From assembly GCF_000014065.1 (NCBI RefSeq), contig NC_008044.1, positions 2,193,501 to 2,257,500 of the forward strand: DNA of 64,000 bases, read 5' to 3'. The notes beneath the pieces are model-generated. The model made no database searches. It was not told the origin of the DNA and was given only the letters and a program-made list of their open reading frames with translations. Position numbers and translations under genes: made by a program. Below are positions 9,805-19,050 of the stretch, in pieces (positions within the stretch are counted from its first letter, which is position 1; each line of letters starts with the position of its first letter). The DNA comes from Ruegeria sp. TM1040. GTDB taxonomy: Bacteria; Pseudomonadota; Alphaproteobacteria; Rhodobacterales; Rhodobacteraceae.

Positions 9805-9882
9805 TTCTTTGCGGCTCCCGATAGGCTTTGTCTTGGTTCTGCGCCTGCAGCCTAGACCGAAAGTCCCATGGTCGCCAAGGAT

Positions 9883-10410
9883 TTATGATAAAATCTGTCG
9901 GACCCGCTCCGTGAGCCAGTTGAGGTCCGGATCGCTGAGGCCGATTTCATCGAGATGGCCCGCAGTGTTGAAGAGATATTCGCTGTTGGGACCGCGCCCA
10001 CCGACCGCATGGGCGATAATCTGCGCCTGTTCTTCAAGCTCCAGATGGCAATATTGCACATGATGGGGGTCGATCACATAGACCACGGCGTTCACACGCT
10101 CGCCGCTCTCGAGGTCCACATCGAGGAACCGCTCCACATAGGCCGAAGAGATCAGCTCACGTTCGCGCAGGGCCGTAAGGGTCGCCTCCTCGTGGCCTGC
10201 CTCCACACTCAGGGCCAGCCCTTTACAGTGGGCCTCGTCCTGTTCGTCGAGCGCCAGTACCAGCCCCGGAGCCTCTTCGCTGCCACGATGGTGGATTGAT
10301 CGCATACAAAAGGAGCGCGCATAGCCATGCAGCGTCGCCACCTCGCGGCGCGCAACCGGGAACTCCGGGTTCCACAGAAGAGAGCCGTATCCAAATACCC
10401 ACATCGTCAT
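9883..10410 (-). CDS. chaC: gamma-glutamylcyclotransferase, ChaC family
   Basis: This 175-residue enzyme is predicted to cleave the gamma-glutamyl bond of glutathione to 5-oxoproline and Cys-Gly. The N-terminal FGYGSLLWNP is the substrate-binding loop of the family, and GSEEAPGLVLAL plus ALREREL (catalytic Glu) follow in the expected order. The start is ATG 10410, with AAGGA about 8 bases upstream; the longer open frame to 10548 adds non-homologous residues. It is divergent from the DUF2125 gene, 68 bases between starts. Confidence 0.88.
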   Translation of the reverse strand: MTMWVFGYGSLLWNPEFPVARREVATLHGYARSFCMRSIHHRGSEEAPGLVLALDEQDEAHCKGLALSVEAGHEEATLTALRERELISSAYVERFLDVDLESGERVNAVVYVIDPHHVQYCHLELEEQAQIIAHAVGGRGPNSEYLFNTAGHLDEIGLSDPDLNWLTERVRQILS

Positions 10411-10478
10411 ATTACTGGTCCTTTGCTGCGAGCGCCTATAAACAGCAAAACGTCCACAAGCAAAAGGGGTTCCACGGC

Positions 10479-11492
10479 ATGAAACGCGGTCTGAAGATCC
10501 TGTTTGGGCTTTGTGTGGTCTGGTCGCTCTATTGGGCCGTTGCCGCATGGGGACTACGACAGAGCGTTGCTGCCTGGTTCGAGGAACAGGCAGCGCGGGG
10601 CTGGCAGGTGGAGGTCAAAGAGATCACCGCGGGGGATGGGCTTGGCGGCTATCCCTGGCGGCATGTGACCCAGATCACGCAGCCCGCCCTCGCCGATCCC
10701 GGCACCGGGGCCGCATGGCGTGCGGACTGGCTGGAGCTGCAGAGCCCCGCGATCTGGCCCGGCCACCAAAGCCTGCGTTTTGCCGACGGCGACCAGCGCC
10801 TCTCCTACTATGATCAGACCGCGGTGATCACGACCCAGGGACTGCAGGCCGATCTGTTCCTCGCGCCAGGCCTTGCACTGGAGCTCGAAGAACTGGGGCT
10901 CACCTCGGGGAGCTGGCGCATTGGCGACGACGCTGAAGCGACGCTCTCGGCGGATGACCTGAGCCTGCGCATGGTGCAGGGATCGGTGGCCGAGTCCTAT
11001 GAAATCAGCGCCGAGGCCCGCGCCTTTCGCCCCGGCAAGGCGCTGCGCCGCCTGCTGCGCGCCGCGCCCAAACTGCCGCAGGCCTTTGAAACCCTTAGCC
11101 TTGCGATGGATGTGACCTTTGACAAAGCCTGGGATCTCTCCGTGCTGGAACACCGCCGCCCCCAGCCTCGTCAGATCGACCTTGCGCTGCTGGAGGCTCA
11201 TTGGGGCGAGATGCGCCTCAAGATGTCGGGCGCGCTCGAGGTGGACGAGGCTGGCATTCCCACCGGAGAAGTGGCCCTTCAGGTGGAAGCCTGGGCGGAG
11301 TTTCTGGCACTGGCGGAAGATTCCGGATTGCTGAGCCCGACGCTGCGCGAGCAGGCCAGCCGGGTTGTGGCCGTGATGGCGCGTGCGAGCGGCAACCCGG
11401 AGGATCTCGACATTACGCTGGGCTTTCGCAATGGCAACATCACGATCGGCCCGATCCCCCTCGGTCCGGCGCCGCGACTGATCATCCGCTAA
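10479..11492 (+). CDS. DUF2125 domain protein
   Basis: The protein has 337 residues with one N-terminal membrane anchor (LKILFGLCVVWSLYWAVAAW) and a large extracytoplasmic domain of the DUF2125 type (VTQITQPALAD, LLRAAPKLPQAFETL, GEMRLKMSGALEVDEAGIP). The domain is common in Rhodobacteraceae and has no known function. The start is ATG 10479 with AAGGGG upstream; the open frame extends further upstream but only across the divergent chaC gene. Confidence 0.8.
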   Translation: MKRGLKILFGLCVVWSLYWAVAAWGLRQSVAAWFEEQAARGWQVEVKEITAGDGLGGYPWRHVTQITQPALADPGTGAAWRADWLELQSPAIWPGHQSLRFADGDQRLSYYDQTAVITTQGLQADLFLAPGLALELEELGLTSGSWRIGDDAEATLSADDLSLRMVQGSVAESYEISAEARAFRPGKALRRLLRAAPKLPQAFETLSLAMDVTFDKAWDLSVLEHRRPQPRQIDLALLEAHWGEMRLKMSGALEVDEAGIPTGEVALQVEAWAEFLALAEDSGLLSPTLREQASRVVAVMARASGNPEDLDITLGFRNGNITIGPIPLGPAPRLIIR

Positions 11493-11560
11493 CTGAGCGA
11501 AAAGCCTGTCATGCCCGCACCCGCACAAATGCGCAGGTGTCGAAACAAGGTCCGGTTGGA

Positions 11561-12427
11561 TCAGCGACAGTAGCGCCCGCTGCGATGACGCGCCACATCA
11601 AGGTGGAAGTGATCGCGGTGATAGATGTCCGCCTCCGGCCCGAGCACCGTGCGAAACGGACCACAGGCCGCTTTCCAGATCCGCCGGAGCGCTCTGCTTG
11701 TCGACGCATCGGCCCAGCCCCTGAGCACGCTCACCACGGTCCCATCTTCGAGCTTGAAGCCCGAAATATCGATGGCACGGCCACGCCCATGTTCCGAGAT
11801 CTTGGCGCCAGGACGGTTGTTGCGCGTGCGACAGCTGTAACCCGCCGCAACCCGCAGCTCCACGACCCGGTTGGAGCGCCCAAAGGCCGTCTCCACATCG
11901 CGCGACACCCATTTGTTGAGAGCCTTTGCAGTCTCGCAGGTCATCAATGCAGGCCGGCTGAGACCGACGCCCGAGACAGACCGCACGCGAACGGCATCAC
12001 GCGCTCCGCATCCCTGCAGCGTTCCGGCAATATTGCCCGCCTCTTCGCCCTGAATATCGATGTCGCCGCAAACGGCCCCCCGGCGCCGCTTTGCGCGGCC
12101 AAACAGCACCTGTTGGGTGAATTCGGGTGTGCGCATCATGGGACGAAGGGTGCCATCGGGTGCAACCGGGATTTGCTCTGTCGGGCGGGCTGCGGCGGCG
12201 AGGATCTGAGCCGATACCGGGCGCAGCTGTGGGCGCAAAGCGGGTGCGGATTGAGGCAAGATCGCAGCGGTGGGCATCGCGGAAACGCGTGCAGCCTCAG
12301 GTGTCGCTCCACCACGCACGGCAGGGGGACGCAGCGTCGTTTCCGGGGCAGCCACAACAGGCATACCCGTGAACGCGACACAGGCCAGGGCCAGCCCGGC
12401 CAGCGTATGCCGCGCCCACGCGATCAC
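11561..12427 (-). CDS. extensin-like C-terminal domain protein
   Basis: This is a 288-residue secreted protein. A signal peptide (residues 1-27, ending VVAA) and a Pro/Ala-rich linker precede an extensin-like C-terminal domain. That domain holds SEHGRGRAIDISGF and HRDHFHLDVA, metal-ligand-like residues in a fold related to D-Ala-D-Ala and VanY-type peptidases, which suggests a cell wall role. The stop overlaps the tyrC end region by 4 bases, so it may be co-transcribed with hisC-tyrC. Confidence 0.82.
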   Translation of the reverse strand: MIAWARHTLAGLALACVAFTGMPVVAAPETTLRPPAVRGGATPEAARVSAMPTAAILPQSAPALRPQLRPVSAQILAAAARPTEQIPVAPDGTLRPMMRTPEFTQQVLFGRAKRRRGAVCGDIDIQGEEAGNIAGTLQGCGARDAVRVRSVSGVGLSRPALMTCETAKALNKWVSRDVETAFGRSNRVVELRVAAGYSCRTRNNRPGAKISEHGRGRAIDISGFKLEDGTVVSVLRGWADASTSRALRRIWKAACGPFRTVLGPEADIYHRDHFHLDVARHRSGRYCR

Positions 12428-13356
12428 TTTTTCGCCCCGCGACCGAAGTCGGGTGCCGCGGTGTCCTGACCCGCTTCGATAATGCCGCGCCGGATCGAGC
12501 GGGTGCGCGTGAAATAGTCATGCAGATGCTGACCATCCCCGGTCCGGATCGCGCGTTGCAGCGCAAAAAGCTCTTCGGTGAAGCGGCCAAGAATTTCGAG
12601 CGTGGCATCCTTGTTGGTCAGGAACACATCACGCCACATGGTCGGGTCCGAGGCCGCAATCCGGGTGAAGTCCCGAAACCCCGCAGCCGAGTATTTGATC
12701 ACTTCGCTGTCGGTGACGCGGCGCAGGTCATCCGCCACCCCTACCATCGTGTAGGCGATGAGATGCGGCGTGTGGCTTGTCACCGCAAGCACCAGATCGT
12801 GGTGGTCGGCGTCCATCTCGTCCACATGCGCGCCCATGCCTTCCCAGAGTGCGCGCAGCCGCGCAACGGCCTCTGGCGCGCTGCCGTCCACTGGCACCAG
12901 AAGGCACCAGCGGTTATCGAACAACTCGGCAAAGCCCGACTCGGGACCGGAATGCTCGGTGCCCGCAAGCGGGTGGGAGGGCACAAAATGCACGCCTTCG
13001 GGGATATGGGGTGCCACATCCTCGATCACATGGCGCTTGACCGATCCCACATCCGAAACGGTCGCTCCCGGCATCAGCGCCGGGGCAATCTCGGCGGCCA
13101 CGGCCCCCATCGCCCCCACGGGCACACAGAGCACCACGAGGTCCGCGCCCTCCACCGCTGCGCTTGCCGTGTCGCAGACCCGATCACACAGACCAATCCG
13201 ACGCGCGGTGTCTCGGGTCTCCGCGCTGCGGGCGTAGCCGGTGACTTCGCCTGCAAGGCCTGCGCGTTTGATGGCCCAGAACATCGACGAGGCAATCAGC
13301 CCAAGACCGATCAGCGCCACGCGGTTGTAGACGGGCTTGGCGGTGATCTCGCTCAT
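12424..13356 (-). CDS. tyrC: prephenate/arogenate dehydrogenase
   Basis: This 310-residue NAD(P)-dependent enzyme performs oxidative decarboxylation of prephenate (or arogenate) in tyrosine synthesis. The dinucleotide motif near residue 16 reads GLGLIASS, with Ala at the third Gly position. The catalytic [12 protein letters not shown] and the [10 protein letters not shown] and [13 protein letters not shown] signatures of the family are present. It overlaps the hisC stop by 4 bases (ATGA), a typical translationally coupled hisC-tyrC pair. Confidence 0.93.
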   Translation of the reverse strand: MSEITAKPVYNRVALIGLGLIASSMFWAIKRAGLAGEVTGYARSAETRDTARRIGLCDRVCDTASAAVEGADLVVLCVPVGAMGAVAAEIAPALMPGATVSDVGSVKRHVIEDVAPHIPEGVHFVPSHPLAGTEHSGPESGFAELFDNRWCLLVPVDGSAPEAVARLRALWEGMGAHVDEMDADHHDLVLAVTSHTPHLIAYTMVGVADDLRRVTDSEVIKYSAAGFRDFTRIAASDPTMWRDVFLTNKDATLEILGRFTEELFALQRAIRTGDGQHLHDYFTRTRSIRRGIIEAGQDTAAPDFGRGAKK

Positions 13357-14441
13357 TCTGCCGCCCCGGCCTTAAAGTCCTTCACCGCTGCGGCCACCGC
13401 ACGACAGGCGGTCTCATCCCCGATGGTGATCCGCAGCGCGGTGGGCAGGTTGTAGCCCGCGACCCGACGCACGATCAGCCCGCGCTGCTTGAGGAAATCA
13501 TCACAGGACTCGGCCTCGGATTGCGAGGCAAACCGCGCCAGAATGAAATTGGTGCAGGAGGTATCCGAGGGCACCCCGAGTTCTGCCAGCTGATCCGCCA
13601 GCCAGCCTCGCCATTTGGCATTCTCAAGGCGACAGCGCTGCACATAGTCAGTGTCACGCACGGCAGCCTCAGCGCCTGCAAGCGCCGTTGTCGAAACATT
13701 GAACGGCCCGCGCACACGGTTCAGGACATCGATGATTTCCTGTGGGCCATAGGCCCATCCCACCCGCGCACCGCCAAGACCGTAGATCTTGGAAAAGGTC
13801 CGGGTCATCACGACGTTGTGGCGCGCGGCGATCAGCTGAGCACCTGCGTCAAACCCCTCGACATATTCAGCATAAGCGCCGTCCAGAACGAGGATCGCAT
13901 CCTCCGGGATACCGTCAGCGAGGCGGGCAACCTCTGCCTCAGAGATCATCGTGCCGGTGGGGTTGTTGGGATTGGCGATAAACACCAGCTTGGTCTGCGC
14001 CGTGCAGCCCGCAAGGAGCGCATCCACATCGGTTACACGCTCGCGTTCCTTGACCTCCACCGGGGTCGCCCCGGCGGCCAGCGCCGAGATGCGATACATG
14101 GCAAAACCATGCTCGGTATAGAGCACCTCGTCTCCGGGCCCGGCATAGCACTGGCACAGGAAGGCGATAATCTCGTCGCTTCCGGCACCGCAAATGATGC
14201 GCTCGGCATCAAGCCCGTGAGTCTCGGCGATAGCGGCGCGCAAGGTGGCATGATCGGAGCTTGGGTAACGATGCATCGTGGCTGCGGCTTCGGCCATAGC
14301 CTCAACTGCGGCCGGGCTGGGCCCAAGCGGGTTCTCATTTGAGGAAAGCTTGGTCACATTGCTCACCCCGTCCACGTGGGCCGCGCCCCCCTGATAAAGC
14401 GCGATGTCCATGATACCGGGTTGCGGCGTGATTTGGGTCAT
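13353..14441 (-). CDS. hisC: histidinol-phosphate aminotransferase
   Basis: This 362-residue fold-type I PLP aminotransferase acts in histidine synthesis and, in organisms with this gene order, probably also as the aromatic aminotransferase next to tyrC. Visible motifs are [28 protein letters not shown] (158-164), DGAYAEY and the PLP lysine K218 in [15 protein letters not shown]. An AAGGAG ribosome site lies 9 bases upstream of ATG 14441. Confidence 0.94.
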   Translation of the reverse strand: MTQITPQPGIMDIALYQGGAAHVDGVSNVTKLSSNENPLGPSPAAVEAMAEAAATMHRYPSSDHATLRAAIAETHGLDAERIICGAGSDEIIAFLCQCYAGPGDEVLYTEHGFAMYRISALAAGATPVEVKERERVTDVDALLAGCTAQTKLVFIANPNNPTGTMISEAEVARLADGIPEDAILVLDGAYAEYVEGFDAGAQLIAARHNVVMTRTFSKIYGLGGARVGWAYGPQEIIDVLNRVRGPFNVSTTALAGAEAAVRDTDYVQRCRLENAKWRGWLADQLAELGVPSDTSCTNFILARFASQSEAESCDDFLKQRGLIVRRVAGYNLPTALRITIGDETACRAVAAAVKDFKAGAAE

Positions 14442-14853
14442 ATCGTCTGAGCTCCTTGGCGAACCTGTTCCTCATAACGCCAAGAGCGCGATGGGAAAAG
14501 GCGCAACTGCGTGAGCAACCGGATCAGCGCTTTGGAGCGCGCAGTCTTCACACCGCGATCACCGTATCCACCCGCGCCAGCAGGCCCGCGATCAACGCCG
14601 GCCTCAAGCGCTTGGTCAACAGCTGATGTCTCGCGGCAAATATTCAATGCCGGCTCATCTTCGCCTGCTGCCGGCATTTCCGGCGTGACACATCGTCAGG
14701 CAGTGCGCTCAGACTGCCCCTCGATAAAGCCCCCGTTTCGAAAGGGGGCGTCGCGCGCCCTGAGGGCGCGCGACGCGGGTCGCCTCGGGCAAAGCCCGAG
14801 GCGAAACATCCTGTGCCTAGAATCTCTTCCCGGCATCAAAGACAGGGTATTCG
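14442..14853. other. hisC leader region and possible gene remnant
   Basis: These 412 bases separate hisC from the aminotransferase gene. The right part holds three tandem hairpins (14729-14804). In the left part, one minus-strand frame (about 14545-14640) reads AARHQLLTKRLRPALIAGLL ahead of a stop; it looks protein-like but has no start codon, so it may be a gene remnant. A second frame (14438-14677) overlaps the hisC start by 4 bases but its composition is not protein-like. Confidence 0.35.
14729..14804 (-). terminator. three tandem perfect hairpins
   Basis: Three palindromes follow one another: GCCCCC/GGGGGC (14729-14749), an 11-bp stem with a TGA loop (14750-14774), and an 11-bp stem with an AAA loop (14780-14804). 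They lie 50 bases downstream of the class V aminotransferase stop. On the minus strand the last hairpin ends in CTTTAT. This is most likely a compound terminator or 3'-end stabiliser. Confidence 0.6.
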
Positions 14854-16278
14854 TCAGGCTGCCCGTGGCTGAAAGCGCGCGGTGCTCGGATCCGCATCAT
14901 AAGCAGAGGCGACATTTTCGGCCTCCAGCACCAGCGCCTTCACGCTCTCGATCACATAATCCACGGTCTCTTCGGCCATCAGGTAAGAGAAGTTCAACCG
15001 CACCCAGCCCGGTTTCTGCAGCTCCCGTCCGGCAAGAAGATCCCTAAGCAGGGCCTCAGACTGAGGCTCGTCGATCTCAAGCAGCCGGTGTGCATAAGGT
15101 CCCGCGCAGGCGCATCCACCACGCGCCTGAATGCCATAAACATCGCTGAGCATGCGGGTGAAGAGTTGCTGATGCACCGGCGCACCGGAGGCCCCTTCCA
15201 CGGTAAAGGAAAAGATCGGCAGCCGGTGGGCATGCGCGTGCCCCAGAAGCGTCAGCCCCGGCACATCCGCCCAGGCCGCGCGCGCCTTTGCAGCGTACTG
15301 CGCCTCGCGGGCCTCGATCTGCTCCTGCCCCACGGCTTCCTTGACCAAAAACGCCAGCGCCGCACGAATGTCACCCACCACATTGGGCGTGCCGGCTTCC
15401 TCTCGCGCGCTGAGACTGTCAGCGTAGCGATGCGACCAAGGCGAGACAAAGCTCACCGTGCCCCCCCCTGGCCATGAGGGGTTTTGCGCCCGCACCGCAT
15501 CGCGGCGCAGCACCAGAACGCCAGAGGCCCCCGGCCCGCCCGGAAATTTGTGCGGCGAAACCACAACAGCGTCCTTAGGCTCGGCGCCATGCGCGCCCAT
15601 GTCGATGGGCAGATAGGGCCCACCCCCGGCATAGTCCCAAACCGCAAGTGCGCCATGCGCGCGCAACAGCCGCGTGACCGGGTCGGGATCGGTGATGATC
15701 CCCGTCACGTTCGACGCCGCCGAGAAGCTGCCGATCTTCAGATCCGCCTCCGCATGCGCAACCAAGGCCGCCTCGAGGGCTGCGAGATCCACGCCGCCAT
15801 CAGGGCCTTCGGGGATTTCGACCACCTCGGCGCGGCTCTCGCGCCACGGCAGGATGTTGGAGTGATGCTCATAGGGGCCGATAAACACAACCGGGCGCGT
15901 GGCCTCTTCAATCCCCAAAAGCTTCACCAACCGGTTCAAACCCGCCGTGGCACCGGAGCCTGCAAAGATCACCTCGCAGTCGTCCCCCGCACCCGTCAGC
16001 CGCGCGATTTCTGCCCGCGCCTCACGCCGCATCCGGGTCACATACTGCCCGCAATAGGACGCTTCGGTGTGCGAGTTGGCATAAAACGGCAGGAGCTTTT
16101 CGGCAATGAAGTCTTCGACTGGGCGCATCGCGCGCCCAGAGGCCACATAGTCTGCATAGACCAGCGGCACATCACCTCTGAGGCCGGGGATCATGACCCC
16201 TTCGCCAATCAATGTCGCGGCCAGTTGCCCCGCGTCCGCTGTGTTTTTGATCGACGTTTTGAACTCATCAAAGATCAT
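14854..16278 (-). CDS. class V aminotransferase (cysteine desulfurase-like)
   Basis: This 474-residue PLP enzyme of the aminotransferase V/cysteine desulfurase superfamily shows YADYVASGR near 41-49, NSHTEASYCG, the phosphate loop GSGATAGLNR, AWD-type VWDYAGGGPY, the PLP lysine K244 in SPHKFPGG, and a late GGCACAGPYAHRLL. The substrate (cysteine, selenocysteine or an amine) cannot be told. The start is ATG 16278 with GAGGG 5 bases upstream; the frame extends 13 codons further but without a ribosome site. It is divergent from an Lrp regulator, with a palindrome directly upstream. Confidence 0.82.
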   Translation of the reverse strand: MIFDEFKTSIKNTADAGQLAATLIGEGVMIPGLRGDVPLVYADYVASGRAMRPVEDFIAEKLLPFYANSHTEASYCGQYVTRMRREARAEIARLTGAGDDCEVIFAGSGATAGLNRLVKLLGIEEATRPVVFIGPYEHHSNILPWRESRAEVVEIPEGPDGGVDLAALEAALVAHAEADLKIGSFSAASNVTGIITDPDPVTRLLRAHGALAVWDYAGGGPYLPIDMGAHGAEPKDAVVVSPHKFPGGPGASGVLVLRRDAVRAQNPSWPGGGTVSFVSPWSHRYADSLSAREEAGTPNVVGDIRAALAFLVKEAVGQEQIEAREAQYAAKARAAWADVPGLTLLGHAHAHRLPIFSFTVEGASGAPVHQQLFTRMLSDVYGIQARGGCACAGPYAHRLLEIDEPQSEALLRDLLAGRELQKPGWVRLNFSYLMAEETVDYVIESVKALVLEAENVASAYDADPSTARFQPRAA

Positions 16279-16288
16279 ATGCGCGCCC

Positions 16289-16309
16289 TCATTGCTATTT
16301 CTGCAATGA
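16289..16309. promoter_or_regulatory. candidate operator between aminotransferase and Lrp genes
   Basis: TCATTGC and GCAATGA form a perfect 7-bp inverted repeat around TATTTCT, ten bases before the aminotransferase start codon. Lrp/AsnC proteins bind palindromes of about this size with AT-rich centres, and a divergent Lrp gene is next door. Binding is inference. Confidence 0.5.
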
Positions 16310-16384
16310 TAGACCACCTATGAGCGTTCATTTTCACCTAAGTTCACGGGTGACAGCGGTATATCCATTTCATATGATCGATGA

Positions 16385-16846
16385 ATGTCGAAGAACTTAG
16401 ATCAGATTGACCGCGACCTTTTGCGCGCCCTGCAGCGTGATGGCAGCCTTTCGCAACGCGACCTCGCGCAGCGAGTCGGCCTTTCGCAGAATGCCTGCTG
16501 GCGACGGCTCAAGGCGCTGCAGGACAAGGGCATCCTGCGCGGCACCCGGGCCGAGCTGGACCGCAGCCAGCTCGATCTCGGTCTGGTGGTGTTTGTCATG
16601 TTGCGCACACGGCATCACTCCGCAGAGTGGCTGGCGCAGTTTCGCCGCCATGTGCTGACGATCCCGGAAGTGGTGGATTTTCACCGCATCGGGGGCGACT
16701 ACGACTACCAGCTGAAGGTGGTGACTCGGGATATGGCGACCTACGACAAGGTCTACCAACGGCTGATCGCGGGCGTCGAGCTCGATAGCGTGACGTCCTA
16801 TTTCGCCATGGAAGCCATTGCCGAAGGACGCCCGCTGCCGGTCTGA
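16385..16846 (+). CDS. Lrp/AsnC family transcriptional regulator
   Basis: This 153-residue regulator has an N-terminal helix-turn-helix (LSQRDLAQRVGLSQNACWRR, about residues 22-41) and the C-terminal RAM/AsnC ligand domain (VPEVVDFH-type region, GGDYDYQLKVV, Y-Q-R-L-I). Lrp proteins sense amino acids. Its divergent neighbour, a PLP enzyme, is the likely target and the palindrome between them a likely site. No strong Shine-Dalgarno sequence precedes ATG 16385. Confidence 0.92.
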   Translation: MSKNLDQIDRDLLRALQRDGSLSQRDLAQRVGLSQNACWRRLKALQDKGILRGTRAELDRSQLDLGLVVFVMLRTRHHSAEWLAQFRRHVLTIPEVVDFHRIGGDYDYQLKVVTRDMATYDKVYQRLIAGVELDSVTSYFAMEAIAEGRPLPV

Positions 16847-16891
16847 GGGGCACACGCCCGTCACCACAACGCGTGTTCACACCGCATGACC

Positions 16892-17359
16892 TTAAGGGGT
16901 GAGAACCAGCTTCTTGCCCACCGCCGTCGGCGTCTCGCGATAATCAACAAATCCCATGGCACTGTAATAGCCCAAACCTTGCGCGTTATCGGCGCTGATC
17001 AGGGCTTCGATCGCGGGCAAATGCGTAGCCTCCGCCGCCGCGCGCGTCACCGCAAACAAGGCGCGTCCAATCCCTTGCCCGCTCGCCTCAGGATGGAGAT
17101 GCGTGCCGATCACGCCCCATCCCGCCGGCGCACCATAGGGATTGCCCTCCGGCGCGATCTGCAAGGACTGAAACCCCAGCAGTCGACCCGCAGCATCAAC
17201 CGCGACCGAACAGGCGATGCGGTGGCTATTCTCAATGTAAGTCTCGCGTATAAATGCCGCGTCTCCTGCGGTCTTGCGATTCCCCGCCTGACGCAGGGCC
17301 TCCAACACGGCGGCAATGCTTTCGGCGTCCGCTGACACGGCCGGTCGAATGGCTATCAT
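16892..17359 (-). CDS. GNAT family N-acetyltransferase
   Basis: This 155-residue protein has the GNAT order of motifs: N-terminal IRPAVSADAESIAAVLEALR, the central strand VAVDAAGRLLGFQSL, the acetyl-CoA loop LHPEASGQGIGRALF (Q/R-x-x-G-x-G/A), and C-terminal NAQGLGYYSAMGF. The acceptor is unknown. The start is ATG 17359; upstream in-frame codons belong to the intergenic region. It could acetylate a small molecule or be a toxin-resistance type enzyme. Confidence 0.85.
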   Translation of the reverse strand: MIAIRPAVSADAESIAAVLEALRQAGNRKTAGDAAFIRETYIENSHRIACSVAVDAAGRLLGFQSLQIAPEGNPYGAPAGWGVIGTHLHPEASGQGIGRALFAVTRAAAEATHLPAIEALISADNAQGLGYYSAMGFVDYRETPTAVGKKLVLTP

Positions 17360-17430
17360 TTTTTTCCGATGAATTACGTGAAAAATGAGGGGCGCAGATC
17401 GCGGCGCACCTCCCCTGCCCCCTTTCGATT

Positions 17431-18018
17431 TCAGTGCCCAAACGCCGCGTTCGGCATCCACTTCGGACGTTTCCCCGCTGGCCCTGCCCGCATGTGCAAA
17501 CAGGCGGTATTGGTGCGCTGGAACCACAGCGCCTTGAGCGGATACCAGCCCGCTTTCGGGACTTCGACCTCCACAGCAAAGGTTTCCTCGCAGGGCTGGC
17601 GCCCATCATACTCCCCAACCACCTGACCACCGACGGTGGCATGCAGCCCGTCATTGGTCAGAAAGTCGATCGTATACACCCCCGGCCTTTCAAACCGGAC
17701 GTAGCCGCGAATATCCGCCACCACGCGCTCGGCTCGTTTGGCAGTCAGCACGTTTTGCCCAAGCTCGGTATCGCGATAATCCAACCCCGCAAGAGGCGCC
17801 CCCTGCTCAACCTTGTATTTGAGCGCATTGCGCGCAGCAGAGAGAGTTTTGACGTCGGCCGGATAGGCGTAGCGCACGGATAGTCCCGGCTTCAGATTTG
17901 AGGGTTGCGGATCAGCCGGCGTGAGCTTCAATGGCGCAGCCAGAGCTACGGCCGATAGTGCAACGGTCAATGTCGCGGCCCCCGCCAACGCGCGACACAG
18001 GGTGGAAATCTTCGACAT
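17431..18018 (-). CDS. secreted PA14-like domain protein
   Basis: The protein has 195 residues with a clear signal peptide (residues 1-28, ending AVALA). The mature part is a PA14-type beta-barrel domain: VRFERPGVYTIDFLTNDGL, ATVGGQVVGEYDGRQPCEE, VEVPKAGWYPLKALWFQR. Such domains bind carbohydrates in other proteins; here it stands alone, so it is probably a periplasmic ligand-binding or structural protein. Confidence 0.7.
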   Translation of the reverse strand: MSKISTLCRALAGAATLTVALSAVALAAPLKLTPADPQPSNLKPGLSVRYAYPADVKTLSAARNALKYKVEQGAPLAGLDYRDTELGQNVLTAKRAERVVADIRGYVRFERPGVYTIDFLTNDGLHATVGGQVVGEYDGRQPCEETFAVEVEVPKAGWYPLKALWFQRTNTACLHMRAGPAGKRPKWMPNAAFGH

Positions 18019-18146
18019 GGTGGTCTCCCCAATTTCAAAGGGGCACAGTCCTGGCTGCGATGCCCCGGCTTTTACGCCACCCTAAGCGGCAAAACCCCTG
18101 AACCCCAAGCCTTAGCTGCACGCACAGCGGACAAATGACCAAAATG

Positions 18147-18175
18147 CAAAAAGCCGCCCCAATCGGAGCGGCTTT
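18147..18175 (-). terminator. terminator downstream of rpsD
   Basis: AAAGCCGC (18150-18157) pairs with GCGGCTTT (18168-18175). Read on the minus strand the hairpin ends in TTTTTGCATTTT, about 40 bases after the rpsD stop. Confidence 0.85.
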
Positions 18176-18213
18176 CGCAATGTCTCTGCATGCGCCCAAA
18201 CGGCGCTGCAGAC

Positions 18214-18834
18214 TTAGTTTTTGGCGTAGAATTCGACCACGAGGTTCGGTTCCATGACGACCGGGTACGGAACGTCAGCCAGGCCAGGTGCGCGTACGAA
18301 GGTGGCGGTCAGCTTGGAGTGGTCCACTTCGATGTAGTCAGGCACGTCGCGCTCGGCGAGCTGAACAGCCTCGAGAACGGCAACGTTCTGCTTGGACTTT
18401 TCACGCACTTCGATCACGTCACCCTCTTTCACGCGGTAGGAGGGGATGTTGACGCGCTTGCCGTTCACCAGAACGTGGCCGTGGTTCACGAACTGACGGG
18501 CCGCAAAAACGGTCGGCACGAATTTCGCGCGGTAAACGACGGCGTCCAGACGACGCTCCAGCAGACCGATCAGGTTTTCACCGGTGTCGCCCTTAACACG
18601 CTCGGCTTCGCCGTAGATGCGGCGGAATTGCTTTTCGGTCAGGTCGCCGTAGTAGCCCTTGAGCTTCTGCTTGGCGCGCAGCTGGATACCGAAGTCAGAG
18701 AGTTTGCCTTTGCGGCGCTGACCGTGCTGGCCGGGGCCATATTCGCGACGGTTCACCGGGGACTTCGGGCGGCCCCAGATGTTTTCGCCCATGCGGCGGT
18801 CAATTTTGTACTTGGCAGACGTGCGTTTGGTCAC
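18214..18834 (-). CDS. rpsD: 30S ribosomal protein S4
   Basis: This 206-residue ribosomal protein S4 is an early 16S rRNA-binding protein. The N-terminal domain ([30 protein letters not shown]) lacks the zinc cysteines. The S4 RNA-binding fold is at about residues 94-155 ([25 protein letters not shown]). It starts with GTG 18834, with AAGGAG 7 bases upstream. A long leader with a possible 38-codon frame separates it from a TTGACA promoter at 19073. Confidence 0.97.
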   Translation of the reverse strand: MTKRTSAKYKIDRRMGENIWGRPKSPVNRREYGPGQHGQRRKGKLSDFGIQLRAKQKLKGYYGDLTEKQFRRIYGEAERVKGDTGENLIGLLERRLDAVVYRAKFVPTVFAARQFVNHGHVLVNGKRVNIPSYRVKEGDVIEVREKSKQNVAVLEAVQLAERDVPDYIEVDHSKLTATFVRAPGLADVPYPVVMEPNLVVEFYAKN

Positions 18835-18871
18835 GGCTGATCTCCTTCTTTAATGGCATTGCAAGGTAAAT

Positions 18872-18896
18872 CCGAAAACCGGTTCCCACTTTTCGG
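18872..18896. repeat. alphaproteobacterial palindromic intergenic motif
   Basis: CCGAAAACCGG followed by TTCCCACTTTTCGG forms an imperfect 25-base palindrome (CCGAAAA...TTTTCGG). The same motif is scattered in intergenic regions of many alphaproteobacteria. Here it lies in the rpsD leader, 38 bases upstream of the start and directly after the stop of the small frame at 18898-19014. Confidence 0.7.
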
Positions 18897-18897
18897 C

Positions 18898-19014
18898 TTA
18901 CAATCGCGTCTGCCATTGCACCGTCAGCGTCCACCTGCTCCAGAAAACCTGCAACAAACGAAGGGCGTTGTCCTCTTGGATTTGGATCAGATGATCCTCG
19001 ACCTTGACAGGCAT
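18898..19014 (-). CDS. possible 38-residue leader ORF upstream of rpsD
   Basis: An ATG at 19014 opens a 38-codon frame starting MPVKVEDHLIQIQEDNALRL and ending at TAA 18898, just before the palindromic motif. The first 25 residues look protein-like. A GAGG lies only 2 bases before the ATG, too close for a good ribosome site. It would be on the same transcript as rpsD if the 19051-19078 promoter is real. It could be a real small protein, a leader peptide or chance. Confidence 0.3.
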   Translation of the reverse strand: MPVKVEDHLIQIQEDNALRLLQVFWSRWTLTVQWQTRL

Positions 19015-19050
19015 CCCCTCACGGGGGCCACCAACACCAATGAAGCCGCG

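Noticed and set aside
14511-15047. 178-codon plus-strand frame
   Set aside because: It spans three hairpins and the antisense of the aminotransferase; no homology or ribosome site.
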